From positions 744,001 to 808,000 of the forward strand of contig NZ_SRUZ01000003.1 of the NCBI RefSeq assembly GCF_004791165.1: DNA of 64,000 nt, given 5' to 3'. Of the stretch, positions 51,406 through 60,325 are shown in pieces. Under the pieces are notes generated by a model. The model worked only from the letters and a program-made list of their open reading frames with translations. It made no database searches and was not told the DNA's origin. Source of the stretch: Mesorhizobium sp. M8A.F.Ca.ET.218.01.1.1. Its GTDB lineage: Bacteria; Pseudomonadota; Alphaproteobacteria; Rhizobiales; Rhizobiaceae. Made by a program: the position numbers and the translations under genes. Each line of letters opens with the position of its first letter. Position 1 is the stretch's first letter.

Positions 51406-52173
51406 ATGCAGTTTTTTTCCCATGACGGGTTCGATCTTGCCTTCCTCGACCGCCAGCCGGCCTCGGGCGCGGGCGATCCGGTGCTGATGATTCATGGCTT
51501 TGCTTCGAGCCACTATGTCAACTGGGTGTCGCCCGGCTGGTTCAAGACGCTCAACGATGCCGGTTATCGCGCCATCGCCTTCGACAATCGCGGCCACGGC
51601 GCGTCATCCAAGAGTTACGACGAGGCCGATTATACGCCCGCGAAAATGGCTTCGGACGCGGCAGCCCTGCTCGATCATCTCGGTATCGAGCGGGCCCATG
51701 TCATGGGCTATTCGATGGGCGCGCGCATCGCGGCCTTCCTGGCGCTGTCCGATCCGGACAAGGTGGCGACGCTGGTCTTTGGCGGCCTGGGCATCGGCAT
51801 GATCGATGGGGTCGGCGATTGGGATCCGATCGCCGCCGCCCTTCTTGCCGAGGATCCGTCCGCGACCACCCATCCGCGCGGCCGCGCTTTTCGCGCCTTC
51901 GCCGACCAGACCCGCAGCGACCGCCAGGCGCTTGCCGCCTGCATCGCCACGTCGCGGGAATTGCTTGGTGAGGACGACATCGCCCGCATCGCACAGCCGA
52001 CGCTGATCGCGGTCGGTACCATCGACGACATTGGTGGATCGCCGGACGAGCTCGCGGCGCTGATGCCCAACGCCAGGGCCTTCTACATCGAGAGCCGCGA
52101 CCATATGCTGGCCGTCGGGGACAAGACCTTCAAGCAGCGGGTGCTGGAGTTCTACGCCGAAAATCCGCTTTGA
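51406..52173 (+). CDS. alpha/beta hydrolase
   Basis: A 255-residue soluble alpha/beta hydrolase. LMIHGFASSHYVNW carries the oxyanion region, AFDNRGHGASSK follows, the nucleophile elbow is GYSMGARIAAF (Ser), GTIDDIGGSPDE the acid region and SRDHMLAVGD the His. The length and motifs suggest a carboxylesterase or epoxide/haloperoxidase-like enzyme of unknown substrate. It follows DUF192 by 17 bases. Confidence 0.88.
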   Translation: MQFFSHDGFDLAFLDRQPASGAGDPVLMIHGFASSHYVNWVSPGWFKTLNDAGYRAIAFDNRGHGASSKSYDEADYTPAKMASDAAALLDHLGIERAHVMGYSMGARIAAFLALSDPDKVATLVFGGLGIGMIDGVGDWDPIAAALLAEDPSATTHPRGRAFRAFADQTRSDRQALAACIATSRELLGEDDIARIAQPTLIAVGTIDDIGGSPDELAALMPNARAFYIESRDHMLAVGDKTFKQRVLEFYAENPL

Positions 52174-52216
52174 GGCGCCGGTTCCTGGGACGAGCGCCTC
52201 GGATTCCGAAACTAAG

Positions 52217-52813
52217 CTAGGTCAAGGCCTGCAGCGAACGCGCCATGTTCAGCCTTGCCTGCGGCTCGAAGCGCTGCTGGAACTCCTGCGTGTGGAAGAT
52301 ATGCGGTCGGGCAAGGAAGGTCTTAAGCACCGCGCCGCGGCCAGCACGCCACATCGGCTCTTCAACCCAGCCATATTCACGGCGAACCGCCCGTTCATAG
52401 GCATCGAACGCAACTGCGTCAGCGCCCAGGATCGACAGGTCCATATCGAGGAACAGGCTGGCGTCGCGCGTCGCCGCTGCGTCGTCGAACAGCGGCAACT
52501 GGTGCGTGGCGGTGGCGAGGATCATCGCGCTGACGCGGCTCAGGCGCCCGGCATCGGTGCGGCCGGCGAGCTTTTGCTCCGCAAGCGCGGCACTTTGCGC
52601 CTCATTGTCCTTGGCTCTGCTGTCGTAGATGACGTCGTGGAACCAGATCGCCGCTTCGACGGCTTCGGGGTCGTCCAGAAGCGTTCGATAGTCGCCGGCC
52701 AGCGTTAGCATCGCTTCGATATGGGCGAGGTTGTGGTAATGGCGGCCGGCGGCATGGTAGAGGACAGAAAGCTCGGTTTTCAGGGCGTCGTCGATCAAGG
52801 GTTCGTTTTCCAT
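52217..52813 (-). CDS. HD-superfamily metal-dependent phosphohydrolase
   Basis: A 198-residue HD-domain protein. The first ligand His lies in GRHYHNLAHIEAML, the HD pair in AAIWFHDVIYDS, and later His residues in ATATHQLP. This combination is that of the predicted metal-dependent hydrolases COG4339. It probably cleaves a nucleotide or phosphate ester. Convergent with the hydrolase gene. Confidence 0.85.
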   Translation of the reverse strand: MENEPLIDDALKTELSVLYHAAGRHYHNLAHIEAMLTLAGDYRTLLDDPEAVEAAIWFHDVIYDSRAKDNEAQSAALAEQKLAGRTDAGRLSRVSAMILATATHQLPLFDDAAATRDASLFLDMDLSILGADAVAFDAYERAVRREYGWVEEPMWRAGRGAVLKTFLARPHIFHTQEFQQRFEPQARLNMARSLQALT

Positions 52814-52947
52814 GGCTGCTTGAATTCCTGCGAACCAAATCCATTTGACACAGCACTAAGGAAAATTGAGTTCAATCGTGCTATGATCTGGCTTATATGT
52901 GCGGCCGGACAAGCAGGCAGACTAGCAGGACGCAGGATAAGACGTCG

Positions 52948-53796
52948 ATGAACAGCATCAGCATTTCCCGCCACGGCGCGTTGCAGCCGGTCGATCCGAT
53001 CTGGCGTTCGATCCGCGACGAAGCGATGGAAGCGGTCAACCGCGACCCGCTGCTGGCCGCGTTCCTCTATTCGACGATCCTCAACCAGGAAAGCCTGGAA
53101 GAGGCGGTCATTCACAGGATCGCGGAGCGGCTTGCCCATCAGGATATCGGCTCCGATCTCATCCGCCAGACCTTCAAGTCGATGCTTGCCGACGACAAGG
53201 ACTGGCCAACCACGGTGCGCGTCGACATCCAGGCCTATTATGACCGCGACCCGGCTTGCGACCGGTTCATCATGCCGGTGCTCTACTTCAAGGGCTTTCA
53301 CGCCATCCAGACCCATCGGCTGGCGCATTGGCTGTGGAACCACGGGCGCAAGGATTTCGCGCTCTACCTGCAGAGCCGTTCGTCCGCTGTCTTCCAGACC
53401 GATATCAATCCGGCCGCGCGCATCGGCAAGGGCATCTTTATCGATCACGCCACCGGCCTCGTCGTCGGCGAGACTGCGGTCATCGAGGACGACGTGTCGA
53501 TCCTGCATGGCGTGACGCTGGGCGGTACTGGCAAGGCCGGCGGCGACCGCCATCCCAAGATCCGCTACGGCGTGCTGATTGGCGCCGGCGCCAAGATTCT
53601 CGGTAACATCGAAATCGGCCATTGCTCCAAGATTGCCGCCGGATCGGTGGTGCTGTCGCCTGTGCCGCACAACAAGACGGTCGCCGGCGTGCCGGCCCGC
53701 GTGGTCGGTGAGACCGGCTGCGACCAGCCTTCGCGCCAGATGGACCAGCTTCTGCCGTCGCAGAAGATGGATCACGTGATCAGTTTCGATATCTGA
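52948..53796 (+). CDS. cysE: serine O-acetyltransferase
   Basis: A 282-residue acetyltransferase transferring acetyl from acetyl-CoA to serine, the first step of cysteine synthesis. The N-terminal helical domain (residues 1-150) precedes the left-handed beta-helix with hexapeptide repeats; GIFIDHATGLVVGETAVIEDDVSILHGVTLGGT is the active-site stretch with the catalytic His/Asp, and GDRHPKI follows. The start at 52948 (MNSISISRHG) gives the usual alphaproteobacterial length. Confidence 0.93.
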   Translation: MNSISISRHGALQPVDPIWRSIRDEAMEAVNRDPLLAAFLYSTILNQESLEEAVIHRIAERLAHQDIGSDLIRQTFKSMLADDKDWPTTVRVDIQAYYDRDPACDRFIMPVLYFKGFHAIQTHRLAHWLWNHGRKDFALYLQSRSSAVFQTDINPAARIGKGIFIDHATGLVVGETAVIEDDVSILHGVTLGGTGKAGGDRHPKIRYGVLIGAGAKILGNIEIGHCSKIAAGSVVLSPVPHNKTVAGVPARVVGETGCDQPSRQMDQLLPSQKMDHVISFDI

Positions 53797-53941
53797 TTTG
53801 CTGGCAGTGCCCGCATGATTGCGATTTGCCCGGCGGCATTGCCGCTTCCGGTGCAATAAGACCGGCTTGCCTTTACATCGCCATTGTCGACGTGCCAGAA
53901 GCGCCGTTCAAACGAGCAAGCCCGATGATCGGAGAAGACTG

Positions 53942-54145
53942 TTGAAGCCGGACGAAATCAGAAAGCTGGACGCCTATTTCAAGCGCGTCTTCCAGAACCC
54001 CAAGCTTGAGGTCAAGGCAAGGCCACGCAAGGAAGATTCGGCCGAGGTCTATGTCGGCGACGAATTCCTCGGCATCGTCTTCAAGGACGAGGACGACGGC
54101 GACTATAATTTCTCGATGGCGATCCTGGACATCGACCTGGCCTGA
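53942..54145 (+). CDS. DUF3126 protein
   Basis: A 67-residue soluble protein. LKPDEIRKLDAYFKRVFQNP and EVYVGDEFLGIVFKDEDDGD are the hallmark strands of alphaproteobacterial DUF3126. No ATG fits; the TTG at 53942 has GGAGAAG six bases before it and gives the family start M-K-P. Function unknown. Confidence 0.82.
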   Translation: MKPDEIRKLDAYFKRVFQNPKLEVKARPRKEDSAEVYVGDEFLGIVFKDEDDGDYNFSMAILDIDLA

Positions 54146-54163
54146 GCCCGCAATGCCACGGCA

Positions 54164-54182
54164 GGCCGCGTCGAGCGCGGCC
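54164..54182. terminator. inverted repeat between convergent genes
   Basis: GGCCGCG (54164-54170) pairs with CGCGGCC (54176-54182) around a five-base loop. It lies between the convergent ends of DUF3126 and the gene at 54200. There is no clear T-run, so termination is only likely by position. Confidence 0.4.
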
Positions 54183-54199
54183 GGCCCGCTTTCAGCCGG

Positions 54200-54931
54200 T
54201 CAATGTCTGGCCTTGAGGAGCAGCCCTGCCTCGGCCGTGATCGCCGCGTCCAGCGTCTGCCAGTCGCCGAGGAATTCCCTTGGGAAGCGGTAGGTAAGGC
54301 TGAGATCATCCCCGACATGGATGTCCCGCTCGCAGGGAGCCAGCGATTCGCTGGCGCTAGGACCGCTGAGGCAGCGGGCCACGAAGGGGTCCTTGCCCGC
54401 GCGCTTGCCGACGACCAGCACCTCGTTCATGTAGCCTGATTTTTCATTGAACCCATAGACCGTCGTGCCGCCAAGCCCTGGAATGCCGGGCTGGACGATC
54501 AACGCGCTGTAGATTGGCGCGAACCGGCCACTCATGTCGCGCGACATCATCTGCTGCTCGAAGGACAGGAAGATGATGTTCCTGTTGGCTCCGGCGTGAT
54601 TGAAATCATCGCGCGACGCCTCGCTGTAGCCGTCCATCTGGGGATAGCGCAGATAGAGGTCGAGGCGCGAGGCGATGCCGTCGCGCCGGGCTGGCTCGAA
54701 CCTGATGAAATTGGCCGGCACGGTGATGATGTTGTGGCCGATCACCACCTCGCGCACGGTCGCGTCGTCGGTGTATCCGGCCATGGCAATGGAACGGCCG
54801 AACCATTTACCGCCAAGGCTGATGGCTATCGACAGCAAGGCCAGAGCCGCGAACGCGTAGAACACCCGCTTCATCAGCTTGGAATCGACCACGGTGAGTT
54901 CTGGGCCGTCGGCGATCGCTGCCTGCTTCAT
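54200..54931 (-). CDS. membrane-anchored hypothetical protein
   Basis: A 243-residue protein with one membrane helix (about residues 23-45, VFYAFAALALLSIAISLG) and a periplasmic domain. The rest is strand-rich with segments VVIGHNIITVPANFIRFEPA and GLGGTTVYGFNEKSGYMNEV and two Cys (ARCLSG, APCERD). Similar proteins are common in Mesorhizobium; I do not recognise a named family. Confidence 0.72.
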   Translation of the reverse strand: MKQAAIADGPELTVVDSKLMKRVFYAFAALALLSIAISLGGKWFGRSIAMAGYTDDATVREVVIGHNIITVPANFIRFEPARRDGIASRLDLYLRYPQMDGYSEASRDDFNHAGANRNIIFLSFEQQMMSRDMSGRFAPIYSALIVQPGIPGLGGTTVYGFNEKSGYMNEVLVVGKRAGKDPFVARCLSGPSASESLAPCERDIHVGDDLSLTYRFPREFLGDWQTLDAAITAEAGLLLKARH

Positions 54932-55045
54932 CTCGGTCCTCGTCCATCACCATCCGGGTGCCCCGCGGCGGCACACATCGCACGGCACGGCTCTTGCAGC
55001 CTTCCTGAAACGACTGTGCGATTTCATGGTAAATGGAGGGTTAAT

Positions 55046-55381
55046 ATGGCCCAGATGGAACTCCTGCTGTTCGCTTTTGTCGTCGGGCTGACGGTTTGCG
55101 GCCTGACGGGCTCGACAATGAAACTGGTATCGGGTCGCAAGGTCGCCTTCGCTGAGCCTTATGTGTCGCCCTCGCATGTGCTGCGCTCGCTGGCTGTCAC
55201 TGCCGGTGCCGGGCCGTTCATGCTGGTCAACGAAGCCCTCGATGCGCGGCGCCAGGACCGCATTTCGACAGTGGCGCTCCTGTCATGTGGCTGCACCGCT
55301 ATTGCCTGGTCGCTGGCCCTGGGCAACGTCGTGCTCGCCATTGCTTCCTGGGCGGTCCGTCTCCTAGGGTTTCCAGCCTGA
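55046..55381 (+). CDS. small conserved membrane protein
   Basis: A 111-residue protein starting MAQMELLLFAFVVGLTVCGL with a GGAGGG site. It has two or three membrane helices, one at each end, with a polar middle (GRKVAFAEPYVSPSHVLRSL). The pattern is common among short Rhizobiales membrane proteins; no function known. It lies 19 bases ahead of the carbonic anhydrase-like gene and may be co-transcribed. Confidence 0.75.
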   Translation: MAQMELLLFAFVVGLTVCGLTGSTMKLVSGRKVAFAEPYVSPSHVLRSLAVTAGAGPFMLVNEALDARRQDRISTVALLSCGCTAIAWSLALGNVVLAIASWAVRLLGFPA

Positions 55382-55400
55382 GACGATTCGGAGACCGACA

Positions 55401-55928
55401 ATGCCGCTTTATGCGATCGATGGAACCGAGCCCAGCTTCGCCGATGCGGATTCGAACTGGATCGCGCCCGACGCCACGCTGATTGGCGACGTCAGGATCG
55501 GCCGCAATGCCGGCTTCTGGTTCGGCGTCGTCATCAGGGGCGACAACGAGCCCATCGTCATCGGCGCCGGCACCAATGTGCAGGAACACACGGTTATGCA
55601 CACCGATCCCGGCTTTCCGCTGACCATCGGCGAAGGATGCACCATCGGCCATCGCGCCATGCTGCATGGCTGCACGATTGGTGACAACAGCCTGATCGGC
55701 ATGGGCGCCATCGTGCTGAACGGCGCCAGGATCGGCAAGAATTCACTGGTCGGCGCCGGCGCCCTGGTCACCGAAGGCAAGGAATTCCCGGACAATTCGC
55801 TGATCGTCGGTTCACCGGCAAAGGCGATCAGGGTGCTGGACGACGCGGCGGTCGAGCGGCTGCGTGGCTCCGCCGCGCACTACGTCGCCAACGCCGGGCG
55901 CTTCAAGGCGGGGCTGAAAAAGGTCTGA
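55401..55928 (+). CDS. gamma-class carbonic anhydrase-like protein
   Basis: A 175-residue left-handed beta-helix protein with hexapeptide repeats. The three zinc His ligands of gamma carbonic anhydrases lie in VQEHTVMHTDPG and GHRAMLHGC. Also present are RGDNEPIVIGAGTNVQEHT, family hallmarks. It may hydrate carbon dioxide or act as an assembly factor; many bacterial members are of uncertain activity. Confidence 0.9.
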   Translation: MPLYAIDGTEPSFADADSNWIAPDATLIGDVRIGRNAGFWFGVVIRGDNEPIVIGAGTNVQEHTVMHTDPGFPLTIGEGCTIGHRAMLHGCTIGDNSLIGMGAIVLNGARIGKNSLVGAGALVTEGKEFPDNSLIVGSPAKAIRVLDDAAVERLRGSAAHYVANAGRFKAGLKKV

Positions 55929-55971
55929 AGCCGGCTTTGGCGATGGGTGTCGCCCGGTTCGTCGCTGCAAC

Positions 55972-56532
55972 TCATCGTCCCTTGGAGCGTCGCTTGGCCG
56001 TCGCATCGCGCAGCAACGAAGCTCCGGCTTCAAAGCCGGCTTTGTCGGCCTCCTCAAGGGCCGTCGTGTAGTCATCGATACGGGTTTCGAGCGTCGGGTC
56101 GGCGCCGGCGGCGAGAAGCAGGCGGATCGCCTCGACGCTGCGGATGGCCACCGCATAGTGAAGCGGCGTCCAGTCGTTGACGCCCCGCATGTTGGGATCG
56201 GCGCCGTGATCGACGAGGATGCGGATGATGTCGAGCTTGTCCGCGCGTTCGGTGGACAGCGCCGCGATGATCGGGGGAAATCCGGCATGATCTTCGTAGT
56301 TCGGGCTCGATCCGGCTTCGATCAGCGTTGCGACGAAGCCGAGAGGGCTCCAGTAGATCGCATATTCCAGCGGATTGCCAAGACCGAGTTCGAACGGCAT
56401 GCGCTCGTCGAACCAGCGAGGCGAGTCGCCCAAGGCTTTGCCGAGTTCGTCGAAGTCACCGGCCTTGAAGGCGTCGTCGATCGCCCTGAATAGGCGATGG
56501 CGCTCGCATCGATCTTCCGGGATTTCCAGCAT
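55972..56532 (-). CDS. ankyrin-repeat protein
   Basis: A 186-residue protein with at least three ankyrin repeats: SPLGFVATLIEAGSSPNYED, ADKLDIIRILVDHGADPNMRG and WTPLHYAVAIRSVEAIRLLLAAGADPT. N-terminal part is helical. The start MLEIPEDRCERH at 56532 avoids an upstream arginine-rich extension. Probably a cytoplasmic protein-binding module; partner unknown. Confidence 0.85.
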   Translation of the reverse strand: MLEIPEDRCERHRLFRAIDDAFKAGDFDELGKALGDSPRWFDERMPFELGLGNPLEYAIYWSPLGFVATLIEAGSSPNYEDHAGFPPIIAALSTERADKLDIIRILVDHGADPNMRGVNDWTPLHYAVAIRSVEAIRLLLAAGADPTLETRIDDYTTALEEADKAGFEAGASLLRDATAKRRSKGR

Positions 56533-56659
56533 CAATGTGACCCAGGAAACGAAACCAACGGCCCGATTGTGCATCGATCTGTTGTGCGTGGAAAGGCGGG
56601 GGCGGCGCGATGCGCCACGTGTCATCGGGTCAGTTTAGCATCTTCCCTACAGAAATGGC

Positions 56660-56691
56660 GGAGCCGGCCCGGGGACGGGGCCGGCTCCTTT
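56660..56691 (-). terminator. long GC-rich hairpin between minus-strand genes
   Basis: GGAGCCGGCCC (56660-56670) pairs with GGGCCGGCTCC (56678-56688). On the plus strand three T follow; on the minus strand the hairpin is followed by GCCATTTCTG. It lies about 100 bases behind the stop of the peptidase gene, so it probably ends that transcript. Confidence 0.5.
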
Positions 56692-56786
56692 GACCCGGTC
56701 GTTGGGGACGGGGAGGGTGGGGACTCGACCGGGTTTCTCGTTGAGCGCGTCGCAGCCGTGCAACGCGCCTGACCTTGTTGGCGTCC

Positions 56787-57395
56787 TCAGCGGACGCTGG
56801 CGACCGCGTCGGAACGGCCGTCGTTGATCGTTACCCAAACGCCGGAATTTTCCGTCGATTGACGCTTGAGATAGGTGTAGTCGGTGTCCGTCCAGGACAG
56901 CACCTTGGTTTCCAGATTGTCGAGGATGAACTCGCCGAGGCTGGTGCGCACGGTCAGAACCGCATGGCCGTCGCCGTTCGGCTGGCGCGCAACCGTCATC
57001 AAAAGGTCGCCGGCGGGCACGCCCACATTCATCAGCTCGCGCCGCTTTTCCAGCGCGTAGTCCTCGCAATCGCCATAGCCACTGTCCGGGTAGGCCCAGT
57101 ATTCCTCGACACCGTAGTTTTCCATGTCGGTGCGCGGCTTGACGCGGGTGTTGACCGAATTGTTGATGCTGACGATCGACGCCCAGAGCTTGCGGGTCAG
57201 GTCGACCGGTTCTCCCTTGGGGGTCTTTTCGTTGCATTCGCCCGGGATGCGTTGGCAGAATTCATAGTGGCCAACAGGCTGCGTGGTGCGTCCGCCGGTA
57301 TGCATGTAGGCCGGTCCCGCGGCATATGCTGATCCCCAGGCGGAAAACTGCATCGCCATTGCCACCAGCAACAGCTTGCCCCTCGTTCTTTTCAT
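56787..57395 (-). CDS. bacterial transglutaminase-like cysteine peptidase (BTLCP)
   Basis: A 202-residue periplasmic protein. Signal peptide about residues 1-25 (LLLVAMAMQFSAWGSAYA). The papain-like triad is visible: Cys in GDCEDYALEK, His in GDGHAVLTV and Asp in FILDNLETK. In related systems (LapG) the protein cleaves a surface adhesin under c-di-GMP control, though DUF920 members in rhizobia are often not linked to lapD. The neighbouring PilZ gene makes a c-di-GMP link conceivable but unproven. Confidence 0.86.
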   Translation of the reverse strand: MKRTRGKLLLVAMAMQFSAWGSAYAAGPAYMHTGGRTTQPVGHYEFCQRIPGECNEKTPKGEPVDLTRKLWASIVSINNSVNTRVKPRTDMENYGVEEYWAYPDSGYGDCEDYALEKRRELMNVGVPAGDLLMTVARQPNGDGHAVLTVRTSLGEFILDNLETKVLSWTDTDYTYLKRQSTENSGVWVTINDGRSDAVASVR

Positions 57396-57630
57396 TATTC
57401 AGTCTCCCCGTTCGAAGGAGACATTGCCACATGTGGATTTATTTGACGCAAAAGCACGGAGTAGATTTTAAGTAAAACGCCCGTAGAATAAACATAAAAT
57501 TTGAATCATTTGAGTATTGAATTGTTCGGATTGCGGGATTGGTTTATCGGCGAATTGGGCCTCGCGCGGGCCCTATCTGACTATGGCGACCTGTCGCCCC
57601 GAGGACGCATCGATCCCGCACTCCGGAATC

Positions 57631-57655
57631 AAAAAGCCGGCCGCGAGGGCCGGCC
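57631..57655 (-). terminator. rho-independent terminator of the PilZ gene
   Basis: Minus strand: a GGCCGGCC / GGCCGGC hairpin (57655-57636) followed by TTTTT (57635-57631), 25-50 bases behind the stop at 57680. Confidence 0.82.
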
Positions 57656-57679
57656 TGACAGGTGTACTTTGCTGCCTGA

Positions 57680-58297
57680 TCAGGCGCGCGGCGTGTTGAA
57701 CTCGGAATCGAGCGTTTCGGGGCGCTGGATGACGGCGAATTCGATGGCGACGCCATCTTCGAAATGCCGAACGATCTGGCCGCGCATCGTGCCGAGCATG
57801 ACCTGGACGCCGATCGCCGGTTTGACCTCGATCTCGATCGCGGCGCCGGACAATGACAGATCGATGATCCGGCACTGATACTGACGGCCGTCGGTGAGCT
57901 GCAGCACGCTGGTCGGGTTGCGTGGCGAGACGCGCTCGTGTCGGCGGTCTTCCGGCAGGTCGAGCTCGTGCTTGTTGGCGAGCCATGTCAATTGCGCCGC
58001 GAGCTTGTCCTTCTTGCGGTCGGACGCAATCACCGTCATTGCGAAGCCGTCCGGCAACGTGCGCGTCAAGACACCTTCGATGCGACCGATATGATCGATA
58101 TAGGCGATGACTTTCTCGCCGGGCATGCCGATGCGGTCGGTGCGAAGCGCGACGTTGCCAGGCGACATGTCCACGACCTGGCAGGGGTGCTCGGTCCGGT
58201 CCTCCAGCATGAAACGTCCGTATATCTTGACCCGGACGCGCTGAAAGTTACGCCTTTCAGCTTGGGACGGCGCATAGTCGACCGCCGCTGACCTCAT
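57680..58297 (-). CDS. tandem PilZ-domain protein
   Basis: A 205-residue protein with two PilZ domains. The first contains ERRNFQRVRVKIYGRF, with R-x-x-x-R at residues 16-20, and MSPGNVALRT; the second RRHERVSPRN with RxxxR and DLSLSGAAIEIE, where the D/N-x-S-x-x-G motif is complete. It probably binds c-di-GMP and regulates cell envelope or motility. The PAS gene lies 114 bases upstream on the same strand. Confidence 0.88.
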   Translation of the reverse strand: MRSAAVDYAPSQAERRNFQRVRVKIYGRFMLEDRTEHPCQVVDMSPGNVALRTDRIGMPGEKVIAYIDHIGRIEGVLTRTLPDGFAMTVIASDRKKDKLAAQLTWLANKHELDLPEDRRHERVSPRNPTSVLQLTDGRQYQCRIIDLSLSGAAIEIEVKPAIGVQVMLGTMRGQIVRHFEDGVAIEFAVIQRPETLDSEFNTPRA

Positions 58298-58411
58298 GAC
58301 TGCCTACACCCCGTTTGGCATCCCGCGCCTTAATGCGAGGGACTTCATCAGAGAAGTACAACAAAGCGGGTTAACAAAGGGGAAAAACAGGCCCGCGGGA
58401 CTGTGTGATCA

Positions 58412-59047
58412 TCAACTATCTTCGCGCCCGCCGTCGAAGACGACGAGGTGGCGGATGCGGCGCGCCCGGCCGAGCGCCGAGATCGTGTCGGGCGCCCCGA
58501 TCTCGTCGGGAACGAGCGAGGGAACGTCGATCGCCGGACGGTTGTTCAGCAGCTCTTTCTCCGGGTCGATGACGCGTATTGAATCGATCAAGGCGTCCGT
58601 GATCGGATCCGCGCCTAGCCAGAACGGCTTCTCCGCGGCGCTGATCACGCCGAGGCAGCGCGGATTTTCAATGCCGCCATCGAGCGGCAGGGCGAGCAAT
58701 TCGAACTTGTTGGAGCGGCCGTTGCGGCTGAAGCCCTCGAAAATGATCAGCACGACCGATTTCTGGTCGAAAACCCCGTGGATCAGCCGCGAAACCAGCC
58801 GCTGATCCTTTTCGCGCCACAGCGACGGGAAGGAAAACCCCTTGAGTTCGCGGCCGTAGCAGGCGCAGAGCCTGGTGCCGGCCAGACGAAACACGGGCTG
58901 ACCACGCGTGTCCCTTTCCAGGATGAACGTATCGGCCAGCAGCGACTTGATGTCGGCCGGCTCGACTTCCGATCGCTTCGGAGCGGGGCGTCCGTCACGC
59001 AGGCGGTTCCAATAGTGGAACAGCGTGATCGATCCGTTTTGGTTCAT
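58412..59047 (-). CDS. PAS-domain protein (rhizobial PAS_5 type)
   Basis: A 211-residue protein of the short PAS family found next to PilZ genes in Rhizobiales. The core runs from LFHYWNRLRDGRPAPKRSEV through FRLAGTRLCACYGRELKGFSF and FEGFSRNGRSNKFELLALPL. No kinase or output domain is attached. The ATG at 59047 is preferred to one at 59086. A sensor or adaptor role with the downstream PilZ protein is likely. Confidence 0.82.
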   Translation of the reverse strand: MNQNGSITLFHYWNRLRDGRPAPKRSEVEPADIKSLLADTFILERDTRGQPVFRLAGTRLCACYGRELKGFSFPSLWREKDQRLVSRLIHGVFDQKSVVLIIFEGFSRNGRSNKFELLALPLDGGIENPRCLGVISAAEKPFWLGADPITDALIDSIRVIDPEKELLNNRPAIDVPSLVPDEIGAPDTISALGRARRIRHLVVFDGGREDS

Positions 59048-59482
59048 ACTAAAAAGCTCCGCGCATTCTGTCGTCTGATGTCCCATCGGTGAACAGAAGG
59101 GCGCCCTCCGATGACCTACATGCGTTCCGGAGCAGGAAGCGTGCCAGCGTCGTTAACACTTGTTCACGGGTCGGGGCCGTTAAGGTTAACAAGTGGTTTA
59201 CGTTGCGGCCTGGCGAGCCGCGTGGCACACCAAAACCACTCCAGAAGCGGTCGTTTCGCGACGATCGGCAGCACTTCAGTCAAGAGTTTTAGGGGAGCAG
59301 GGGGCTCGACCGGCCGTTCAAGGGAAACCTTGGACGGCTTCTTTTTTGATTCGCACCTGTGATTCGGAGCGGGACGATTCGCCATTTGCGGTTCCATCGG
59401 CGGTGATCTAGATGCTGGCCAGACCGAACCAGCCCCAGACCGAACCGGCCCCGGACTGAACCAGCATCGAGTGCGATTGCAG
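59048..59482. other. intergenic region before the rhomboid gene
   Basis: About 430 bases without a supported gene. It holds a TTAAGGTTAAC palindrome near 59180-59190 and three tandem 16-base repeats at 59419-59466. Confidence 0.45.
59419..59466. repeat. three tandem 16-bp repeats
   Basis: CCAGACCGAACCAGCC (59419-59434) is followed by CCAGACCGAACCGGCC (one change) and CCGGACTGAACCAGCA (three changes). The array ends 16 bases before the rhomboid start at 59483. Confidence 0.7.
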
Positions 59483-60238
59483 ATGAATGAACCGCAAAAT
59501 CCGTCCCAGCCCGAACCGGCCGAAGCCATGCCGCCGCCGGCGCGTGAGCCGGTGTTCAACCTGCCGCCGATCGTGCTGGCGGTGATCGGCATCTGCGCGA
59601 TCGTCTATCTGCTGCAGCAATATGTGCTGAACGACGCCCAGCAAATGACGCTGCTCTATGACGGGGCGTTCATTCCGGTCCTCTATACCGGCCAATACGG
59701 CTTCGACTGGTTCCTTTTCACCCGGCCTTTCACTTACGCCTTCATGCATGGCGGCTTTGCCCATATCGCCATCAACATGGTCTGGCTCGCCGCCTTTGGC
59801 TCGCCGCTGGCCAATCGCCTCGGCGCGCGCCGTTTCGCGTCGTTCTTTGCTGCCACCGGACTGGCCTCGGTGGCGCTCTTCTGGGCCATGCATCCATACG
59901 GAGAAGCGCCACTGGTCGGTGCATCGGGCGCCATATCGGGCATGATGGGGGCCGCGGCGCGCTTTGGCTTCCACACCGACCGCTCGGCCGGCAAGGCTGC
60001 TTTCGCCGGCCCGGTGCTGCCGGTCGCGATCGTGTTGCGCTCGCGCGGCGTCGTCATTTTCCTGGCCATGTGGATGATCATCAATCTCGCCACCGGCCTT
60101 CTCGGTTTCGCGCCGGGCGTGGACGGCCAGATCGCCTGGGAGGCCCATATAGGCGGCTTTGTCGCGGGCTTCTTCGGCCTGCGCTGGTTCGACAGGGGAT
60201 GGCAAGCGCCTGAATGGGAAGCCCCCGACCACACTTGA
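59483..60238 (+). CDS. rhomboid-family intramembrane serine protease
   Basis: A 251-residue membrane protein with six or seven helices. The catalytic Ser is in GASGAISGMMG and the His in EAHIGGFVAGFFGLRW; the loop-1 region FTRPFTYAFMHGGFAHIAINM matches rhomboids. It cleaves membrane-spanning segments of client proteins. Start ATG at 59483 (MNEPQNPSQPE); another ATG is 12 bases upstream. Length typical of alphaproteobacterial short rhomboids. Confidence 0.88.
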   Translation: MNEPQNPSQPEPAEAMPPPAREPVFNLPPIVLAVIGICAIVYLLQQYVLNDAQQMTLLYDGAFIPVLYTGQYGFDWFLFTRPFTYAFMHGGFAHIAINMVWLAAFGSPLANRLGARRFASFFAATGLASVALFWAMHPYGEAPLVGASGAISGMMGAAARFGFHTDRSAGKAAFAGPVLPVAIVLRSRGVVIFLAMWMIINLATGLLGFAPGVDGQIAWEAHIGGFVAGFFGLRWFDRGWQAPEWEAPDHT

Positions 60239-60325
60239 AATGCAACCCATCACGGCGCACGATGTTCACTCTTATGTGAAAACCGGTCAGGTCAGGAACC
60301 GGTTGGCAAAGTAGAGGAGGACGCC

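Noticed and set aside
59180..59190. CtrA-type site (TTAA-N7-TTAA)
   Set aside because: TTAAGGTTAAC has the half-sites too close together to fit the consensus.
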